In this document: one piece after another, positions 44,577-56,000 of the stretch
How the letters are laid out: every line of letters starts with the position of its first letter
How positions within the stretch are numbered: position 1 is the stretch's first letter
Source of the DNA: an uncultured SAR116 cluster alpha proteobacterium
Lineage (GTDB): Bacteria > Pseudomonadota > Alphaproteobacteria > Puniceispirillales > Puniceispirillaceae
DNA length: 64,000 bases
NCBI GenBank assembly: GCA_902622515.1
Contig: CACNQE010000005.1
Span: 1-64,000, forward strand
Reading direction: 5' to 3'
The notes under the pieces: model-generated
What the model was told of the DNA's origin: nothing
Databases searched by the model: none
What the model saw: only the letters and a program-made list of their open reading frames with translations
Translations under genes and position numbers: made by a program

Positions 44577-45272
44577 ATGGCCAATAGGATCGCTCTTGTG
44601 GATGATGACCAAAATATCATTGCATCTGTTTCTGTTATGCTTGAGCAAGAGGGTTATGAGGTAGATTGCTATTTTGATGGAGAACAGGCGCTTTTTGGAA
44701 TTTTGAAACGACCAGTTGATATGGGTATTTTGGATATAAAGATGCCGCGTATGGATGGGGTAGAATTGTTACAAAAGCTAAGGCAAAAAACTGATATGCC
44801 TGTTATTTTTCTTACAAGTAAAGATGACGAGTTAGATGAGGCTTTAGGATTGAGTGTAGGTGCTGATGATTATATTACTAAACCATTTTCACAAAGATTA
44901 TTGATTGCTAGAATAAAAGCTGTACTAAGACGCGGTAGGTTGCAAGAGGATAATCAAACCAGAACAGAAGAGATTATTACACATGGAGATTTGATTTTAG
45001 ATCCGGATAGGCATTTATGTAAATGGAAAGAACAAGTTGTCAAATTAACAGTAACAGAGTTTTTGATGATAAAAGCGCTTATTCTTCGTCCTGGGCATGT
45101 TAAAAGTAGAGACCAGCTGATGGATGCAGCGTATGGAGAGTCAGTTTTTTTAGATGATAGGACAATTGATAGTCATATAAAAAGACTTCGCAGAAAGTTT
45201 CGCGTCATTGATCCGGATTTTGACCAGATTGAGACTTTATATGGAATTGGATATCGTTACGGAAATGATTAG
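44577..45272 (+). CDS. chvI: Response regulator ChvI (OmpR family)
   Basis: A 231-residue two-component regulator. The receiver domain has ALVDDDQNI, the phospho-acceptor Asp in [13 protein letters not shown], a TSK switch and DDYITKPFS; the C-terminal winged helix ends in [16 protein letters not shown] and [11 protein letters not shown]. Partner kinase chvG follows after 80 bases. ChvI controls envelope and acid or host-response genes in alphaproteobacteria. An ATG at 44559 would add six residues, but AAGGGGG lies between the two ATGs, so the second start at 44577 is chosen. Confidence 0.93.
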   Translation: MANRIALVDDDQNIIASVSVMLEQEGYEVDCYFDGEQALFGILKRPVDMGILDIKMPRMDGVELLQKLRQKTDMPVIFLTSKDDELDEALGLSVGADDYITKPFSQRLLIARIKAVLRRGRLQEDNQTRTEEIITHGDLILDPDRHLCKWKEQVVKLTVTEFLMIKALILRPGHVKSRDQLMDAAYGESVFLDDRTIDSHIKRLRRKFRVIDPDFDQIETLYGIGYRYGND

Positions 45273-45352
45273 CCACTCTTTTTTAAAATTTTTTCTATCA
45301 TCAAGTAACCGATTTAGAATATGGTGGTTAAATTTTATGGTACTAAGGTGAG

Positions 45353-46975
45353 ATGACTAATCGTCGAATCAGTCCTCTATCTATTCGAATATTGCTAATA
45401 ATGCTTTTGCCATTACTCCTTTTTTTTATTGGTATATTGGCACTTGACAGATACCGGATTGTTTTAATAGATGCTGAGTTGAATGCGTTAAAACGGCAAG
45501 GAGAAACTCTTGCTCGCTCTCTCGCTCTTGCAAATGCAGATAGCACAAATAAAATCAACCGTCTTGATTTTTTAGAGAGAGGTCTTGCCAAAGCTGCTCT
45601 ACGCCATATCCTTCCATTGGTTGGCTATGGAACTTCTTTGAGAGCACGAATATATCAATCATCTGGCAGGATTATGGCAGATACAGCTAATAATGAGATA
45701 CCAGATTCATTGGTGCAGATGTCTGTAAAATCACGAGCATCACCATTGCTCAGAATAAAACAGCAAATAATAACCTCAATTTCGAAGTTTAGTAACTTCG
45801 TAAATGGTGTTGAAGAACTTCCCATGATTCCTACTCGAAAGCTTATTTCAATTAACCAGTTACCAGCTTTGAAAACTGCAATGATGGGTCAAAAAGTTAG
45901 TATGAGCTGGCGTACACCTTCTGGGCAACTTGTACTTGGTGTTGCTTTACCCATTCAAGAGGTTCGTGTTGTAAGAGGGGCGCTATTACTAACTAAAAAT
46001 GGTGAGGCTATAGAAGCGGAAATCGCAAAAGTACAATGGGCATTTTTCTTATTATTATGTGCCATCTTTTTATTTACAGTCATGTTAGGAATTTACTTAT
46101 CAAGGTCTATTACGCGTCCAATAGTTAAATTAGCACTATCTGCCAGAAAAATTACCCGAGCTCATGATAAGTCAATAAAGCTAGAAAAACTTCCGAATAG
46201 AAATGATGAGATAGGAGAACTGTCTAAGGCACTTCAAGAAATGACGAATGATTTACAGGAGCGAATAAGAGCCACTGCAGGGTTTGCAGCGGATGTCGCG
46301 CATGAATTAAAAAATCCATTGACGTCTCTTCGATCAGCAGCGGAGACTATTTCAAGAATCGATAATCAAACCCAGCAACAAGCGTTAATGGGTGTGATCC
46401 TTGAGGATGTAAAAAGACTGGATAGGTTGATAAATGATATATCTCAGGCAAGTAGAGTAGAGGCAGAGTTAGCTGGAACAAAGAGAGAATCTGTAAATTT
46501 TTGTGAGCTCGTGGATAATTGGGTTTCAATGATGAAAGATAGGCACTCTGATGTCGAGTTAACCTGGAAACCTCCAGCAAACTCAAAATTTAACAAATAT
46601 TTTGAAGTTAGTATTCATTCAGGTAGGATAATTCAAATACTAGATAATATGCTTTTAAACGCCATTAGTTTTAATCCTCCAGACAAGAATATCGAAATAA
46701 AGCTTACACCTGCGAGTAGAAGCAAAAATATGCTTTGTTTTTCTATTCGTGATTATGGGATAGGTATTCCTGAAGCTAACCTCGATACTATTTTCAATAG
46801 GTTTTATACTCAGAGACCAGATAATGAGGCATTCGGACACCATTCTGGCTTAGGGCTGTCAATTGCGAGACAGATAGCCGAAGCTCATAATGGCAGATTA
46901 TACGCTATGAATGGTAAAGAGAATGGTGCTATTTTCACTCTTGAACTACCGCTCACAAGCACAGGGCAATCTTGA
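45353..46975 (+). CDS. chvG: Sensor histidine kinase ChvG
   Basis: A 540-residue inner-membrane kinase. The first helix is near 12-32 (ILLIMLLPLLLFFIGILAL). A periplasmic sensor of about 190 residues follows, then a second helix near 228-250, HAMP (SRSITRPIVKLALSARKI), the dimerisation helix with the phosphorylated His in AADVAHELKNPLTSLRSA, and an ATPase with LDNMLLNAISFNP, RDYGIGIP and HSGLGLSIA. The N and G boxes are intact. It phosphorylates ChvI. In many relatives hprK follows; here rapZ follows directly after 86 bases. Confidence 0.94.
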   Translation: MTNRRISPLSIRILLIMLLPLLLFFIGILALDRYRIVLIDAELNALKRQGETLARSLALANADSTNKINRLDFLERGLAKAALRHILPLVGYGTSLRARIYQSSGRIMADTANNEIPDSLVQMSVKSRASPLLRIKQQIITSISKFSNFVNGVEELPMIPTRKLISINQLPALKTAMMGQKVSMSWRTPSGQLVLGVALPIQEVRVVRGALLLTKNGEAIEAEIAKVQWAFFLLLCAIFLFTVMLGIYLSRSITRPIVKLALSARKITRAHDKSIKLEKLPNRNDEIGELSKALQEMTNDLQERIRATAGFAADVAHELKNPLTSLRSAAETISRIDNQTQQQALMGVILEDVKRLDRLINDISQASRVEAELAGTKRESVNFCELVDNWVSMMKDRHSDVELTWKPPANSKFNKYFEVSIHSGRIIQILDNMLLNAISFNPPDKNIEIKLTPASRSKNMLCFSIRDYGIGIPEANLDTIFNRFYTQRPDNEAFGHHSGLGLSIARQIAEAHNGRLYAMNGKENGAIFTLELPLTSTGQS

Positions 46976-47061
46976 CAGGGTTTTATTTGTGTCTAACTTC
47001 ATTAGATGAGACAATCTCAGATTGATGGTGATTCCTGAGCATGTTTTGGAGACCTTAATAA

Positions 47062-47946
47062 ATGTCAGCTAATGTGAATTATAAACGCGATGTCACAAAC
47101 GTGCGAATAATTTTGGTAGTAGGACCATCCGGAGCAGGCAAATCTACTGCACTAAATGCGCTTGAGGATGCTGGGTTTTCAGCAGTGGATAATTTGCCAT
47201 TGTCAATGATAGACCAATATATTGCGCTAGAGGTAGAAACAGCAAAAAGACAAATTGTTCTTGCAGTTGATAAGCGAACAACTGGCTTTGAGAAAAAAGT
47301 AGTTGAAGGACTTATCAAGAATTTAAAATTAAAATTTAGAGAGGAATGTCAGATTGTATATATTCATGCAAACCCTTCTGAGATAATAAAAAGATATCAA
47401 TCAACAAGACGACATCATCCGTTAGTAGAATCAGGTAATTTAAATGTAGCAATTGAGAGTGATTTTTCAGCAATGAAAGGTCTAGAAGAATTAGCTGATA
47501 TTATATTGGACTCAACGGGTTCGGACCCCTCGGCTTTTAGAACTATGTTGCTCTCTAGACTAGGGCTTCCTGCACTTAACCCAGTGCCCTTATCTATCAT
47601 GAGTTTTTCGTTCAGAAAAGGAATCCCAGAAACAGCTGAATATGTTTTTGATACAAGGTTTCTTGCTAATCCCCACTGGAAAGAAGGATTACGAAATCTT
47701 ACAGGAGTAGAACTCGAAGTGCAGCGGTTTGTTAAAAATGATGAGGGGTTTGAGCCTTTCATGCAGAATGTTACACAAATTATAGAATTAGTTTTGCCAA
47801 CCATGCAAAAAGCAGGAAGACCTCAATTAGGTATAGCTTTTGGATGTACCGGAGGGCGTCATAGGTCTGTCACTTCTGCTGAATATATAGCTTCTTGGGC
47901 TGTAAAGAAAAAAATCAAGCATGTCCTTGAACATCTTGGATTATAA
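47062..47946 (+). CDS. rapZ: RNase adapter/nucleotide-binding protein RapZ
   Basis: A 294-residue P-loop protein. Walker A is GPSGAGKST (20-28), followed by NALEDAGFSAVDNLP, and the C-terminal half has FSFRKGIPETAEYVFDTRFL and GIAFGCTGGRHRSV, the conserved end domain. In E. coli RapZ directs RNase E to the GlmZ RNA and senses glucosamine-6-phosphate; in alphaproteobacteria its role is less clear. It normally lies between hprK and PTS genes, which are missing here. It is followed by ahcY after about 150 bases. Confidence 0.94.
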   Translation: MSANVNYKRDVTNVRIILVVGPSGAGKSTALNALEDAGFSAVDNLPLSMIDQYIALEVETAKRQIVLAVDKRTTGFEKKVVEGLIKNLKLKFREECQIVYIHANPSEIIKRYQSTRRHHPLVESGNLNVAIESDFSAMKGLEELADIILDSTGSDPSAFRTMLLSRLGLPALNPVPLSIMSFSFRKGIPETAEYVFDTRFLANPHWKEGLRNLTGVELEVQRFVKNDEGFEPFMQNVTQIIELVLPTMQKAGRPQLGIAFGCTGGRHRSVTSAEYIASWAVKKKIKHVLEHLGL

Positions 47947-48098
47947 CGTTTCAAAAATATTTTCTTGTACTCTGAAGAATAAATCTTATCTATAGAATTG
48001 CAAGAAAATCTAATTTTAATTCAAGATGCATAAAAAAGTATCGTTATGTGAAGAAGTTTGATATTACACCGGAAAACAAATCAGATGGAATTTTAATC

Positions 48099-49490
48099 AT
48101 GAATGACTGTATCGTCGCTGACATCAATTTAGCAGATTGGGGCCGAAAGGAACTATCAATAGGTGAGAGTGAAATGCCAGGCTTGATGGCATTGAGAGAA
48201 GAGTTTGGACGCTCGCGGCCTCTGGAAGGTGCTCATATTGCAGGTTGTCTCCATATGACTGTACAAACAGCCGTATTAATAGAGACCTTGACAGCGCTTG
48301 GTGCGGATGTGCGCTGGTCATCTTGTAATATATTTTCAACTCAAGACCATGCTGCTGCGGCGATAGCAAAAACGGGTGTTCCCGTATTTGCAAAAAAAGG
48401 GGAGACATTAGAAGAATATTGGGCCTACGTGGATAAAATTTTTGATTGGCCTGGTAATAAAGTTGCCAATATGATTTTGGATGATGGCGGTGATGCAACT
48501 ATGTATGTATTGCTTGGTGCTAATTTAGAGGCAGGAGAAAATATTCTTGAAAATCCTGATTCTGAAGAAGAAATTTATTTGAAAAAACAGATCTTAAAAA
48601 GGCAGAGTGCTAGTCCTGGTTGGTTCACTCGTCAGCGGGATGCTATAAAAGGTGTTTCCGAAGAAACAACTACTGGAGTACTTCGTCTTTATCAACTAGC
48701 AGAACAGGGAAAATTACCGTTCCCTGCTATAAATGTGAATGACTCCGTAACAAAATCAAAATTTGATAATCTGTATGGGGTGAGAGAATCCCTTGTAGAT
48801 GGAATAAGGCGCGCAACAGATGTAATGCTTGCTGGAAAAGTTGCGGTGGTATGCGGTTTTGGTGATGTTGGTAAGGGCTCAGCGGCCTCCCTTCGTCAAG
48901 GTGGCGCAAGAGTAGTGGTAACTGAAATTGATCCTATCTGCGCATTGCAAGCAGCCATGGAGGGATACGAAGTCGTAACACTTGAAGATGTTGCTTCTAC
49001 GGCAGATATTTTTGTAACTGCAACTGGTAATAAGGACGTTATTACCCTCGATCATATGAGAGATATGAAAGATAGGGCAATTATTTGTAATATAGGGCAC
49101 TTTGATAATGAAATTCAGGTTTCTTCTCTTTCAAATTATGTATGGAATGAAATAAAGCCACAGGTAGATGAAATAGAATTTCCAGACGGCAAGAGAATGA
49201 TTCTTCTTGCTAAAGGCCGACTTGTTAATCTTGGCTGTGCAACTGGACACCCTTCATTTGTTATGTCTGCATCATTCACAAATCAGGTGTTAGCTCAAAT
49301 TGAGTTATGGCAGGATAGTGAAAAATATGAAAATAAAGTTTACACTTTACCAAGACACTTAGATGAAAAAGTGGCAGCGCTTCACCTTAATAAAATTGGT
49401 GCAAAACTCACTCAGCTCAGAGAGGAACAAGCGAATTATATCGGTGTAAACAAGCAAGGGCCATTTAAATCGGAAGAATATAGGTACTAA
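48099..49490 (+). CDS. ahcY: Adenosylhomocysteinase
   Basis: A 463-residue NAD-containing enzyme that splits S-adenosylhomocysteine into adenosine and homocysteine, keeping methylation going. It shows [53 protein letters not shown], the NAD loop [20 protein letters not shown] and the C-terminal [14 protein letters not shown] at 48048 would add 17 residues without family likeness; the ATG at 48099 gives the usual start (MNDCIVAD). No SAH riboswitch is visible upstream. Confidence 0.96.
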   Translation: MNDCIVADINLADWGRKELSIGESEMPGLMALREEFGRSRPLEGAHIAGCLHMTVQTAVLIETLTALGADVRWSSCNIFSTQDHAAAAIAKTGVPVFAKKGETLEEYWAYVDKIFDWPGNKVANMILDDGGDATMYVLLGANLEAGENILENPDSEEEIYLKKQILKRQSASPGWFTRQRDAIKGVSEETTTGVLRLYQLAEQGKLPFPAINVNDSVTKSKFDNLYGVRESLVDGIRRATDVMLAGKVAVVCGFGDVGKGSAASLRQGGARVVVTEIDPICALQAAMEGYEVVTLEDVASTADIFVTATGNKDVITLDHMRDMKDRAIICNIGHFDNEIQVSSLSNYVWNEIKPQVDEIEFPDGKRMILLAKGRLVNLGCATGHPSFVMSASFTNQVLAQIELWQDSEKYENKVYTLPRHLDEKVAALHLNKIGAKLTQLREEQANYIGVNKQGPFKSEEYRY

Positions 49491-49504
49491 ATCAAGGCGT
49501 CAGT

Positions 49505-49984
49505 ATGAAATGGACTTTTGCTTCATTAGATGAAGAAGCCCTTGCTAAGTTAGGACGTAAACTATCTAAATATGTAAAAGCAGGAGTTGTATTTAGTCTC
49601 TCAGGAAAGTTAGGCTCTGGAAAAACCACCCTCGCACGCGCCATTATTAGGAACGCTTGTAATAGTGTTGGTGATATTCCGAGTCCAACTTTTAACCTTG
49701 TTCAAAGCTATGAGGTGTTTACTGGTTTTGAAATATGGCACCTTGATCTTTACCGATTAAATAGTATCGAAGAGGCAATGACGCTTGGCCTTGAAGAAGC
49801 GCTCATAGAACATTGTTGCATTATTGAATGGCCGGGCTTAATAAAGCGCATAATTCCTCCTCATAGCATCCATATTCAGCTGGATTTTGAAGATATAAAT
49901 AGCAGCAGCCTGTCTAACCAGCGTATAATTACCATTAAAACCTCTGATCCAATTATGGCTTCTTTTGATGGGTTGTACGAATAA
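49505..49984 (+). CDS. tsaE: tRNA threonylcarbamoyladenosine biosynthesis ATPase TsaE
   Basis: A 159-residue ATPase helping TsaB and TsaD to make t6A37 in ANN-decoding tRNAs. Walker A LSGKLGSGKTTLARAI (about 33-48), SPTFNLVQSYE, the HLDLYRL strand and EWPGLI are the family marks. It lies 14 bases after ahcY and 55 before addB. In many alphaproteobacteria amgK and murU follow tsaE; here they do not. Confidence 0.95.
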   Translation: MKWTFASLDEEALAKLGRKLSKYVKAGVVFSLSGKLGSGKTTLARAIIRNACNSVGDIPSPTFNLVQSYEVFTGFEIWHLDLYRLNSIEEAMTLGLEEALIEHCCIIEWPGLIKRIIPPHSIHIQLDFEDINSSSLSNQRIITIKTSDPIMASFDGLYE

Positions 49985-50039
49985 TTAAACACGCTAATAA
50001 AAAATACTGCCATTAAATCTTATCTGAGCTATTATCGAA

Positions 50040-53000
50040 TTGATGATAAAATCTAGATTTTACACTATCCCAGCTTCACAGGCTTTTGCTGATAATCTTG
50101 TTACTGGAATCATGGATAAATTTCCAGAGAAAGAGCAACTTGCCAGGATAGAGCTATATCTGCCGAGCAGAAGAGCTATTTCTTCTATCAAAGAAGCTTT
50201 TTTCAAGCATCAGAAAAAGGGCCCTTTATTACTACCAAAATTATTTGCATTAGGTGAGCCAGATGAAGAGGTTGCTTTAAACCTTGCTATTGAGGAGCTG
50301 GAGTTAGACGAAGCAATTAATGTGTTTGAAAGACAATGCCTTATTGCTTCCCAAATACAGCATTTTCCAATTGGTGGGCGGCGAATGGCACCTGCATCTG
50401 CGATGAAATTAGCATCAAGCTTGTGCATGCTCATCGACCAGATGCAGCGTGCGGGTACCCCATTGTCAGCTATAAAAGATGTTCTGCCAGATGAATTATC
50501 AACTTATTGGCAGGAAATTTTAAAATTTTTAACCATATTATTTGATTATTGGCCCTCTATACTTGCTGAACGTGGGCGAATAGATCCGGTGGCGCGTCAA
50601 CAGCAATTACTTCAAGCTCAGCTAGATTTCTGGACTAGTCATCCCCCAAGCGCGCCGATAATCTTAGCAGGCTCAACAGGCACTCTTCCTATGACAAGAT
50701 CCTTTATGAGGGTAATTTCACAATTACCCATGGGAGCTGTAATTTTTCCTGGTGTTGATCTGGATATCGAAGATACAGAATGGCGTGCCATTGAACGTGA
50801 CCCAGTTCATCCATTAAGTCAAATTGCTCGGGCAATGGTTGAGTTTGAATTACCATTATCTGAGTTGCGGTATTGGCATGTAACTGAACAGATGCGGAAT
50901 AAATCAGTCCGCTCCCGGCAGATATTGCTGCGCGAGGTAATGAGGCCAGCAAGTAGAACATGGCAATGGAGAAGACTTGCTATTGATGAAAGCGAACTAT
51001 CACCATCTAGTCTTCAAGGATTGAGAGTAATCTCGGTGACAGAATCTTTTCAAGAGGCTGAATTAATTGCTGGATTGATGCGGAAGACACTCGAAACCCC
51101 CAATAAAACAGCTATGCTTGTCACCCCAGATAGAATGCTGGCACGAAAAGTACAAGCGGCATTGATGAGGTGGAATATTATAGTAGATGATTCTGCCGGT
51201 AGTTCGCTATTATTATCCAGTTCAGCTAGATTTCTGGTGTTAATAATACGCCTGGTGCAAGAGGATGCATCCCCTAATGCGTTGAGAGCATTATTTAAAC
51301 ATCCATTTGCAACTGCAGGGATACCAAGAGCTGAATTTACTCATTTGGCAAATTTATTTGAGGAGCAAATCTTAAGAGGCCCGCTACCAAAAAAAAACTG
51401 GGAAAGATGGACTTTATTGGTGGCAAAAAATCCAAAATTAAAGGATTTCTGGCGGACCCGTTTATTGCCGGCATTCAATCCTTTGCGGAATGCTTTCAAC
51501 GCTATCAATCCATCACTCGATACCCTAACTGTAGCCCTTATGCAGACAGCACAAAATCTTGGTGCACTACCAGAAAATAGTGCAGATTCTGGTTCTAAAA
51601 CAAATAATACACAAAGTGATGCTCCCCTTCATATTTACTCAGGTCATGCAGGAAAAGTGTTACTTGAACTTTTATCTGATATGGTACGTTTCGGAAGCAG
51701 TTACCCAATTGCTGCGTCAGAATTTCACAATACTTTTAGTGTGTTATGTCAAGAAGTGGTGGTAAGAACCCCTTATAACCAGCACCCAAGACTTAAAATA
51801 CTGGGTACAATCGAAGCAAGGATGCAACAAGCAGATACTGTAATACTTGGAGGGTTGAATGAGGGGGTATGGCCACCATTTTCTCAAAGAGATATGTGGA
51901 TCAATAATGCATCACGGACCCAATTAGGTTTGCCAGACAGGCATTGGCGTATAGCACTGTCAGCACATGATTTTATGATAGCGGCTGCATCGCCAGAAGT
52001 AATGATAACGCGTTCTGTAGTAACAGACGGAGCTCCAACCCAAATATCACGGTGGCTTGCACGATTGGATGCTGTATTGGCCGCAGCTGGAATATCATCC
52101 TATCTTGATAAACAGATACCTGTTTGGATGAAGGCTGTAAATGCTCGTAAAATACCAGGTATCATAAGACCGATCTCGCGGCCAGAACCAAAACCAGCCA
52201 TTGCACATAGGCCATCCCAAATCTCAGCAACTGATTTTGATCAATGGATTACAGACCCTTACGGGTTTTATGTTAAGAAAATACTAAAAATTAAACAGAA
52301 GGATCCTATTGATGAGCCGCCATCAATTGCACTGAGGGGGTCTCTTATTCATAATGTTATCGCAGAATTTTTAAAACATTATCCGAGCGGAAAATTGCCA
52401 AAAAATGCAGGTGAACAGCTACACAAAATTTTAGATGCGCATTTATCGAAATGGTCCGATATTGCCTATATTGATCTTTTCTGGAGGCAAAAATTTTCTG
52501 TAATTCTAAATTGGTTTCTGGAAGAAGAATACAGAAGACGTGATGAGCGCTTTCAGGTAGTTGTAGAAAAAGAAGGCAGGATTGGGCTGTCAATTGGTCA
52601 GCGTTTAATTCATGTTACGGCTATAGCAGACAGAATAGAGCTACATCAGGATAGTAATTATCAGATAATTGATTACAAATCTGGGAATCCACCGTCAAAG
52701 CTAGCAGTAAGTTCAGGAAAGGCAGTACAGCTTCTTGTTGAGGCAGCAATTCTGTCAAAAGGGGGATTTAATTTAATTTACAAGACAGCACAGGATATTG
52801 AGCTTTTTTATTGGCAGTTGAAAGGCAGGGTAACAGCACCTGCCAAAATTGACGATGTTACTCCAGATGATTTTGACGTCTCTATTATTTTTGACCAATT
52901 GTTTGAGCTGGTTCTGAGTTTTGAGAATGAAGAGCAACCATATCTATCGGAGCCAAATTTAGCACAACGGCCAAAATTCTCACAAGTAAGGCACCTTGCT

Positions 53001-53045
53001 AGAATAAAGGAATGGAGAGCATTTGAGGTAAATGATGATAGATAA
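50040..53045 (+). CDS. addB: AddAB recombination complex, AddB subunit
   Basis: A 1001-residue helicase-like nuclease subunit of the alphaproteobacterial type. Visible are LPSRRAISSIKEAFF near the start, ILAGSTGTLPMTRSFM, VILGGLNEGVWPPFSQRDMW, and a C-terminal RecB-like nuclease with TAIADRIEL and IIDYKSGNPPSKLA (the catalytic Asp and Lys of the PD-DxK site). With AddA it resects double-strand breaks until a Chi-like site. Its end overlaps the addA start by 14 bases, so expression is coupled. Confidence 0.95.
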   Translation: MMIKSRFYTIPASQAFADNLVTGIMDKFPEKEQLARIELYLPSRRAISSIKEAFFKHQKKGPLLLPKLFALGEPDEEVALNLAIEELELDEAINVFERQCLIASQIQHFPIGGRRMAPASAMKLASSLCMLIDQMQRAGTPLSAIKDVLPDELSTYWQEILKFLTILFDYWPSILAERGRIDPVARQQQLLQAQLDFWTSHPPSAPIILAGSTGTLPMTRSFMRVISQLPMGAVIFPGVDLDIEDTEWRAIERDPVHPLSQIARAMVEFELPLSELRYWHVTEQMRNKSVRSRQILLREVMRPASRTWQWRRLAIDESELSPSSLQGLRVISVTESFQEAELIAGLMRKTLETPNKTAMLVTPDRMLARKVQAALMRWNIIVDDSAGSSLLLSSSARFLVLIIRLVQEDASPNALRALFKHPFATAGIPRAEFTHLANLFEEQILRGPLPKKNWERWTLLVAKNPKLKDFWRTRLLPAFNPLRNAFNAINPSLDTLTVALMQTAQNLGALPENSADSGSKTNNTQSDAPLHIYSGHAGKVLLELLSDMVRFGSSYPIAASEFHNTFSVLCQEVVVRTPYNQHPRLKILGTIEARMQQADTVILGGLNEGVWPPFSQRDMWINNASRTQLGLPDRHWRIALSAHDFMIAAASPEVMITRSVVTDGAPTQISRWLARLDAVLAAAGISSYLDKQIPVWMKAVNARKIPGIIRPISRPEPKPAIAHRPSQISATDFDQWITDPYGFYVKKILKIKQKDPIDEPPSIALRGSLIHNVIAEFLKHYPSGKLPKNAGEQLHKILDAHLSKWSDIAYIDLFWRQKFSVILNWFLEEEYRRRDERFQVVVEKEGRIGLSIGQRLIHVTAIADRIELHQDSNYQIIDYKSGNPPSKLAVSSGKAVQLLVEAAILSKGGFNLIYKTAQDIELFYWQLKGRVTAPAKIDDVTPDDFDVSIIFDQLFELVLSFENEEQPYLSEPNLAQRPKFSQVRHLARIKEWRAFEVNDDR

Positions 53046-56000
53046 TTCCAGCCTTGCATCTGACCCGAAATTTTCTGTTTTTGTTTCTGCTAATGCAGGT
53101 ACTGGAAAAACAAGAGCGCTTACCCACCGCGTTTTTCGCCTTTTGCTAAATGGCGTAAAGCCGGACAGCATATTATGTGTAACCTACACTAAAGCTGCTG
53201 CTGCAGAGATGCAACAGCGACTGCAAAACACACTTTCAAGATGGGCTGTATGTAGTGAGAGTGAGCTTATATCTGACTTGACTGAAATGAGCGAACCTAA
53301 TCCAAGCCAGGAGAAAATTCAAATATCAAGACAGCTATTTGCTAGGATATTAGATAACGAAGATGGCCCTAGAATTGAAACGATACATTCATTTTGTCAG
53401 ACAATATTAACTCGATTCCCAATAGAGGCGGGTGTACCTCCCGGATTTGATTTAATCACAGAATTTGAATCAAATGAAATATTACAGCGGCTTCTGCTTG
53501 AATTATTTTCAAGTCCTGTAAGTCATATCAAACAGAAGTTATATTTTCTGGCTAAATTTACAGATGAAAGGACATTGTGTCAGTATCTCATTCAGATATT
53601 ACATAAACGGGATATAATTGAAAAATTTGCAACCGATCCATCTTCTGCCGGGCGTTTTAAAGAACATTTAAAAACGCAAATTGGATGTAAATCAATGGCT
53701 GAATTTTCCTCTGAAAAATTATCTATAATTGCTCAGATAAAACAACTCCCATTTCAGAAAATGGCTGATGCGCTTAATGGAGGCGGAAAAAATGATAAAG
53801 AAGCAGCGTTGAAAATAAAACGCTGGGCAGGTCTATTACCACAGCAAGCAGAGGCAGAATTTTTCTTATTAGTGGATGTCTTCTTTAGCGGTAGCAATCC
53901 AAAAACACGGATCGGCACTAAAGTTTTAAGGGAGCTTTATCCTGAATTAGATGGTTATATATCTGAGGCTCAACGCTTAATATTAGGGTATATGCAAACT
54001 CAGAATGGTGCTTATACAGCAGAATTAAGTTTAAATTTATTATCTCTTGCAGCAGAATTATATTTATCCTTTCAACACCAAAAATTTAGCCGCGGTGTTT
54101 TAGATTTTGACGATTTGATATTCTTTACAAACCGACTGCTTCAAAAACAGCAAATCCATGCTTGGGTCAGATGGAAACTAGAAACAGCTATTCAACATGT
54201 TTTGGTTGACGAAGCACAGGACACCAGTCCCATGCAATGGTCAGTGATTTCCAACCTTTTGTCGGAGTTTTTCGAATCAGAAGATGAAGAGCCACTGCCA
54301 AGGACCTTTTTTGCTGTTGGAGATTATAAACAGTCGATATATAGTTTTCAGAATGCAGACCCAAATGTATTTATTGCAAAGCAAGCGGAGATCAAAGAGC
54401 AGGCAGACCAATATAGAAAACCATTTAAGCAAGTAAGTTTGTCGAAATCTTATCGCTCATCTGCATCTATACTCTCATTTATAGATAAGGTGATGCAAAA
54501 TGAACGTATTATTGGAGTAGGGAATACGTATGTACCGCACGGTCTGCATTGGACCAGCCTTTCTGGGTCTGTGGAACTATGGCCAGTTGTGGAATCAGAA
54601 AAAAAGCAACTCAAAATTCCATTTATGCCAATTGAAATGGAACGTATTGAGACTGCGGAGGTTATTCTAGCGGAGAAAATTGCTCTGCATATTAAGGCAC
54701 TTTTAGGGTCTGGCTCAGACAATATTTTGGGTAGAGATGTGCGCCCAAACGATATTATGATTTTAGTACGACAGAGAGACTCGTTCTTGGCAAATTTAAG
54801 AGCAGCACTGATTTCAGCAAGAATATCAGTCTCACCCCCAGACCGTATTATACTACAAAATCAGATAGAAATTCAGGATCTGCTTGCGTTAGTAGATGTT
54901 TGCCTGTCGCCTGAGGATGATTTGCAACTTGCTAGTATCTTAAAGTCGCCTTTGCTGGAATTACAAGAAGATGATTTACAAGAACTGGCAATAGCACGAG
55001 GAAAAGCCTCTTTGTTCAGTAGATTAAAAGAATATGAAAAGTCCGAATGCAGTAAGGGATTAGCATGCCGCAAATTGATTGAATGGCGATCCCGCGCCGG
55101 AATACAGGATGTGTTTAGCTTTTTTAATCAGATTTTAATCGGGGACAGATTAGTTGATGCGTTTATCCAGCGTCTAGGGATAGGTGTTATTGAGAGCTTT
55201 AATGGTTTCTTGCAAGAAATTTTAGCTTTTGAAAAAGCAGGAAATTTAGAGTTAAGTCAGTTTGTAAGATCTTTCAGAGATAGCCAAGGCACATTATTGC
55301 GTGATAATAGCGTTGCCGCGCACCCTCAGGTAAGGTTGCTAACAATACATGGCTCAAAGGGACTTGAAGCGCCTATAATATATTTACCCGATATGTTAAC
55401 CGCTAAAGCACCGTCAGATGCGCTTACATTCTCCCAAGAATGGATTTACTGGACAGAGAATAGCAATTTTGCACCTTCTTATATTACAGAGACCAGAAAT
55501 GCACAGAAAGAAAAAATCAAAAGAGAAGATGATCGTTTACTATATGTAGCTCTAACTCGGGCAGAACAGTCTCTTATTATTGCTGGATGGGAAGCACCGA
55601 ACCGGCGGGTTATTAAAAATAGCTGGTATGAATTACTAAAGGACACGATTTCTAATGATCCAGCATGTGTGGATATCGATGGAATATTAAAACTTCAATT
55701 TACACCACCAACAAAAACAAAAAAAAAGGAAGAGCCATCTATAAAGCAGGACCAAATAATAGCATCTGTTCCAGATTGGTATGATCAGCTTCCTGATACA
55801 TATGCTGAGAGAAAAGGCGCAATTATTCGTCCGTCCGAATGGCAATCAGATAAGCAACAGTCAGCACCGCACAAAAAGGGCCAGCTAGAAGCGCTTGAGC
55901 GGGGGAATCTCATTCATAAATTACTTGAGAGACTCCCTTTATTTCCTGAACACGTCCAGGAAACCACAGCTATTCGATATATAAAAAAACAAATGCCAAA

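Noticed and set aside
47947-48098. Possible SAH or SAM riboswitch before ahcY
   Set aside because: No conserved stems or purine-rich loops can be found in this short AT-rich leader.
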